Assembly (NCBI RefSeq): GCF_026130175.1
Contig: NZ_JAIGNI010000062.1
Span: 1-34,967 of the forward strand
Reading direction: 5' to 3'
Source of the DNA: Lyngbya sp. CCAP 1446/10
Lineage (GTDB): Bacteria > Cyanobacteriota > Cyanobacteriia > Cyanobacteriales > Microcoleaceae
DNA: 34,967 nt
Shown: positions 32,506 to 34,967 of the stretch, one piece after another
Numbering within the stretch: position 1 is the stretch's first letter
Layout of the letters: each line of letters begins with the position of its first letter
Notes under the pieces: model-generated
The model's input: only the letters and a program-made list of their open reading frames with translations
Databases searched by the model: none
Told to the model about the DNA's origin: nothing
Translations under genes and position numbers: made by a program

Positions 32506-33744
32506 ATGTTTGAAAAAATACGCTCTCGTTTGCTCTTCTCTTACCTGCTTGTACTGGCATCAATCTTAAGTATTTTTGCAATTGGCGTTAGAGTAATCTT
32601 CGCTCGCAGTCTCACCCAACAGCTAACAGACAAACTGACAGTTTTAGGAGAAGGAGCATCTGGTAACACAGAATGGGAAAACGGACGCATAAAATTTGAT
32701 ACTGATTTTAACGTGCAAACTCTGATTGATAACAATCAAGGCTTGCAATTATTTGACACTAACGGCAATACGATATTTCAGCAAGGGAAGTTTGTGATTG
32801 CCATACCATTGTCATTAAGCGATACAGTACAATTACCAAGGGCAAAAAATCGAATTCAAGGAATTACCTTGCCAATAAGTGAGAGGGAAGGTGGTAAACT
32901 AATCGGCTATATAAGAGTAAGCCAATCCCTCGAAGAAATTGACGAAACCTTAAATAAATTAAATTTAGGGCTAGGGAGTGGAATTCTTATAGCCTTGATT
33001 TTTAGCGGTGTTGGTGGAGTCATATTGACTCGTCTAGCGATGCAGCCAATTGAGGAAAATTTTCAAAGTTTAAAGCAGTTTACCGCTGATGCTTCTCACG
33101 AATTTCGCAGCCCATTGATGGCGATCAAAAGTAATCTAGCCGTAGCACTAAAATACCCAGAGGGAATGAGAGAGTCAGATGCCGAAAAGTTCCAGGCTAT
33201 TGCTAGTGCGGCGAATCAAATGACGCAGCTAACCGAAGATTTGCTGCTGTTAGCACGAACCGATAAAGTGGTCAGCATCAATAAAGCTCCTGTCAATTTA
33301 ACTGTTGTTTTGGAGAACTTAGTTCAGCTTTATCAGTCTCGCGCCGAACTAAAACAAATTAATTTAAAACCTCAGCTTACAGAAAATATTAATTTAATAG
33401 GTGATTTAAACCAACTAACACGACTGTTCACCAATTTGATTCAAAATGCACTTCACTACACGCCATCAGGAGGAACAGTTGAAATTACAGCCAACCGTCT
33501 CGGTTCCTATTGCATTGTCAGCGTGCGAGATACGGGTGTGGGAATTGCACCCGAGCATATTAAGCTGATTTTTGAGCGGTTTTGGCGAGCAGATGAATCT
33601 CGTTCCTATTGGAATGGAGGTTCTGGTTTGGGATTAGCAATAGCCCAAACCATTGCCCAAAATCACGACGGCTCAATTACCGTCACCAGTCAGCTAGCAG
33701 TTGGCAGTTGCTTCACTGTGAAATTGCCCTGTAACTATTTTTAA
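32506..33744 (+). CDS. Sensor histidine kinase
   Basis: The 412-residue protein has two membrane helices (about 11-33 and 155-177) bracketing a periplasmic sensor of about 120 residues. The dimerisation/phospho-acceptor region contains H198 in FTADASHEFRSPL. The ATPase domain has the N box NLIQNALHYTP (N314), G1 DTGVGI (D342), an F box (FERFWRADESR) and GGSGLGLAIAQ. It should autophosphorylate and pass phosphate to D51 of the upstream regulator. The periplasmic domain has no His or Cys cluster that would point to a metal, so the signal is unknown. The 233-base gap to the regulator contains a mobile element. The ATG at 32506 has no clear ribosome-binding site. Confidence 0.92.
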   Translation: MFEKIRSRLLFSYLLVLASILSIFAIGVRVIFARSLTQQLTDKLTVLGEGASGNTEWENGRIKFDTDFNVQTLIDNNQGLQLFDTNGNTIFQQGKFVIAIPLSLSDTVQLPRAKNRIQGITLPISEREGGKLIGYIRVSQSLEEIDETLNKLNLGLGSGILIALIFSGVGGVILTRLAMQPIEENFQSLKQFTADASHEFRSPLMAIKSNLAVALKYPEGMRESDAEKFQAIASAANQMTQLTEDLLLLARTDKVVSINKAPVNLTVVLENLVQLYQSRAELKQINLKPQLTENINLIGDLNQLTRLFTNLIQNALHYTPSGGTVEITANRLGSYCIVSVRDTGVGIAPEHIKLIFERFWRADESRSYWNGGSGLGLAIAQTIAQNHDGSITVTSQLAVGSCFTVKLPCNYF

Positions 33745-33851
33745 ATAAGTTAAAATACATCGCTTGATTGATGTTTTATGAAGATTACAAACTATTTAAA
33801 AATTATGATATAAATTGTACATGACTTGAACTTTCTTGAGTTGGATTGATT

Positions 33852-34535
33852 ATGTTACGAAAAATTTATGAATTTTGGTTGCAGCATATAAACCCACGGT
33901 TAAATACTTTAATTGTGACAATTGGTGTAGTTGGACTTACCAGTTGTCTGCTAATCAGTTTTATTTTAGCGTGGTTATTTGAAGAAATATTAGAACGAGA
34001 AGCTTTTGCTTTTGATACTTCTTGGCTGTACTGGCTGCACGGATATGCAAATCCGAGTCTAGATGCTGTGATGCTAACAATTACTCAGCTTGCTGATCCC
34101 CGTGTAGTTATAGTGATTGTGGCAGTCACGCTGGGAATTCTCTGGTGGCAGCATCACCGCGAGGAAGCTAAATTTTTTGCTGTTGCTTGTTTGGGAGCCT
34201 TCATTCTCAATACTGGATTAAAGTTATTTTTTACTAAACCTCGTCCACATCTTTTTCCAAGCTTAATTGCAGAAACATCCTTTAGTTTTCCGAGCGGTCA
34301 CGCTTTAGGAAGTTTTGTAATGTATGGGTTTCTAGCTTACCTGCTTTCCGCTCACTTTCCGAAGTTTTCCAAATTGATATATATTTTAGCTGTTTTGACG
34401 ATCGCTCTTATTGGCCTGAGTCGGATGTATATAGGAGTACACTGGCCAACAGATATCATTGGTGGCTACGGAATCGGCTATCTTTGGCTGACGCTGTGCA
34501 TCGCAATGCTGAGGTTACAAACCAGACAAGTCTAG
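33852..34535 (+). CDS. PAP2-family membrane phosphatase
   Basis: This is a type 2 phosphatidic-acid phosphatase-like enzyme, which removes phosphate from lipid phosphates such as phosphatidate or undecaprenyl pyrophosphate. From the ATG at 33852 it has 227 residues with about six membrane helices. The three signature motifs are present: KLFFTKPRPH (the K-x6-RP motif), FPSGHA (PSGH) and SRMYIGVHWPTDIIGG (SR-x5-H-x3-D). A TTG six bases upstream is less likely. It lies 107 bases after the kinase on the same strand; the link to efflux or signalling is not obvious and may be chance. The substrate is not determined by the sequence. Confidence 0.92.
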   Translation: MLRKIYEFWLQHINPRLNTLIVTIGVVGLTSCLLISFILAWLFEEILEREAFAFDTSWLYWLHGYANPSLDAVMLTITQLADPRVVIVIVAVTLGILWWQHHREEAKFFAVACLGAFILNTGLKLFFTKPRPHLFPSLIAETSFSFPSGHALGSFVMYGFLAYLLSAHFPKFSKLIYILAVLTIALIGLSRMYIGVHWPTDIIGGYGIGYLWLTLCIAMLRLQTRQV

Positions 34536-34566
34536 TATTGCTTTGCTCAATTCGAGCGAATACCAA

Positions 34567-34604
34567 AGGGTAGCCTGTTATGGTGGTAAAAATCAAGCTA
34601 CCCT
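34567..34604 (+). terminator. Possible stem after the PAP2 gene
   Basis: AGGGTAGC (34567-34574) pairs exactly with GCTACCCT (34597-34604) across a 22-base loop, 31 bases after the PAP2 stop. There is no T-run, so a repeat is equally likely. Confidence 0.35.
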
Positions 34605-34643
34605 ATGATATAATGTTTAGTTAGTTGCTCGCAATCAGCAGGT

Positions 34644-34703
34644 GTTTGTAGTAAAAACTTCAGTTTTCATAAAAATATAAGGACTAAAGTCCTCACTACA
34701 AAC
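34644..34703. repeat. Palindromic repeat with GTTTGTAGT ends
   Basis: GTTTGTAGT (34644-34652) and ACTACAAAC (34695-34703) are exact reverse complements. The interior has AGGACTAAAGTCCT, itself a palindrome (34680-34693). It belongs to a hairpin type that I know from other cyanobacterial genomes. It sits in the 268-base gap before the last partial gene. Confidence 0.7.
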
Positions 34704-34803
34704 CAATTTTATTCATCGTTAGCAGCCACAGTCGCCATGAGTTTTCTCTGAGTGAAAGTTGTGAAGGCGATACAAACTAAAAGTATTGAAAGCAGGACTA
34801 TAG

Positions 34804-34967
34804 ATGAGCCGACCGTACCAAAATTTAGACCGCCTTTTTCCAGGGCTATTTCATTCTAAACAGATCTTTGAGTATGCTACAACTAAAGCCAGCGAGACGT
34901 TGAGCTTGAGCCATGTTTTGGAAGCCATGATCGCGATACAAATTCAAGGCAAAATTCCGTGCGATTG
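34804..34967 (+). CDS. Partial unrecognised gene at the right edge
   Basis: An ATG at 34804 follows AGGA with 6 bases of spacing. The frame is open for the remaining 54 codons and runs off the window. It starts MSRPYQNLDRLFPGLF and continues with an amphipathic, mostly helical sequence (SLSHVLEAMIAIQIQGKIP). I cannot place it in a family. It might be a transposase fragment, given that the other edge lies in a mobile element, but this is only a guess. Confidence 0.5.
   Translation, partial: MSRPYQNLDRLFPGLFHSKQIFEYATTKASETLSLSHVLEAMIAIQIQGKIPCD

Noticed and set aside
26410..34535. The RND genes as a CusCBA copper system
   Set aside because: The copper-binding methionines are not seen and no outer-membrane channel gene is present.
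1..34967. tRNA or rRNA genes
   Set aside because: No acceptor/T-loop pattern or rRNA-like sequence was noticed in the gaps on either strand.

Overview
The window looks like a 35 kb piece of a cyanobacterial chromosome, most likely from a filamentous Oscillatoriales-type genome. The octamer GCGATCGC (HIP1) is common throughout. The order tig-clpP-clpX next to asd-dapA-rnj is a familiar cyanobacterial arrangement. COP23-domain proteins and a CYP110-like P450 also point to cyanobacteria, and intergenic regions are full of heptanucleotide repeats and palindromic repeats. The odd length and a gene cut at each edge suggest a whole draft contig.

Layout. 1-3550 (minus strand): trigger factor, ClpP and a ClpX that is cut off by the end of a mobile element. 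4141-8365 (plus): asd (TTG start), dapA and RNase J, covering the entry to lysine/diaminopimelate synthesis plus RNA turnover. 8501-11032 (minus): threonine synthase flanked on both sides by small ubiquitin-like sulfur-carrier proteins ending in Gly-Gly. 11063-12628: mostly non-coding, with two unrecognised small genes, an inverted repeat and a duplicated 280-bp sequence. 12629-14700 (minus): a cytochrome P450 and a lipoprotein. 15496-17794 (plus): a secreted COP23 protein followed by a trypsin-like protease carrying the same COP23 domain. 17991-20231: a divergent transketolase/phosphoketolase-like enzyme. 20530-25118: mixed genes (TPR protein, two small proteins, LysR regulator, small acidic protein, ispD). 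25289-26251: a family 9 glycosyltransferase. 26410-34535: a heavy-metal-type RND efflux module (adaptor and pump), an OmpR-type response regulator, a histidine kinase and a PAP2 phosphatase. A partial unrecognised gene runs off the right edge.

How parts may work together. Trigger factor, ClpP and ClpX handle protein folding and degradation, but the visible ClpX lacks its arginine finger, sensor 2 and small domain. The RND adaptor and pump are followed by a two-component pair that is a natural candidate for sensing the exported substrate. The pump lacks the copper-binding methionines of CusA, so its substrate is open. The two COP23 proteins share four cysteines with identical spacing and probably arose by local duplication.

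Mobile and repeated DNA is the most striking part. The element end that cuts clpX shares a 16-bp terminal sequence with two short non-autonomous elements, each 5-6 bp after a stop codon. Five or more heptanucleotide arrays occupy intergenic regions and run into the ends of ispD and the leader of the LysR gene. A palindromic repeat supplies the last 19 residues of the RND adaptor. No tRNA, rRNA or CRISPR array was seen.
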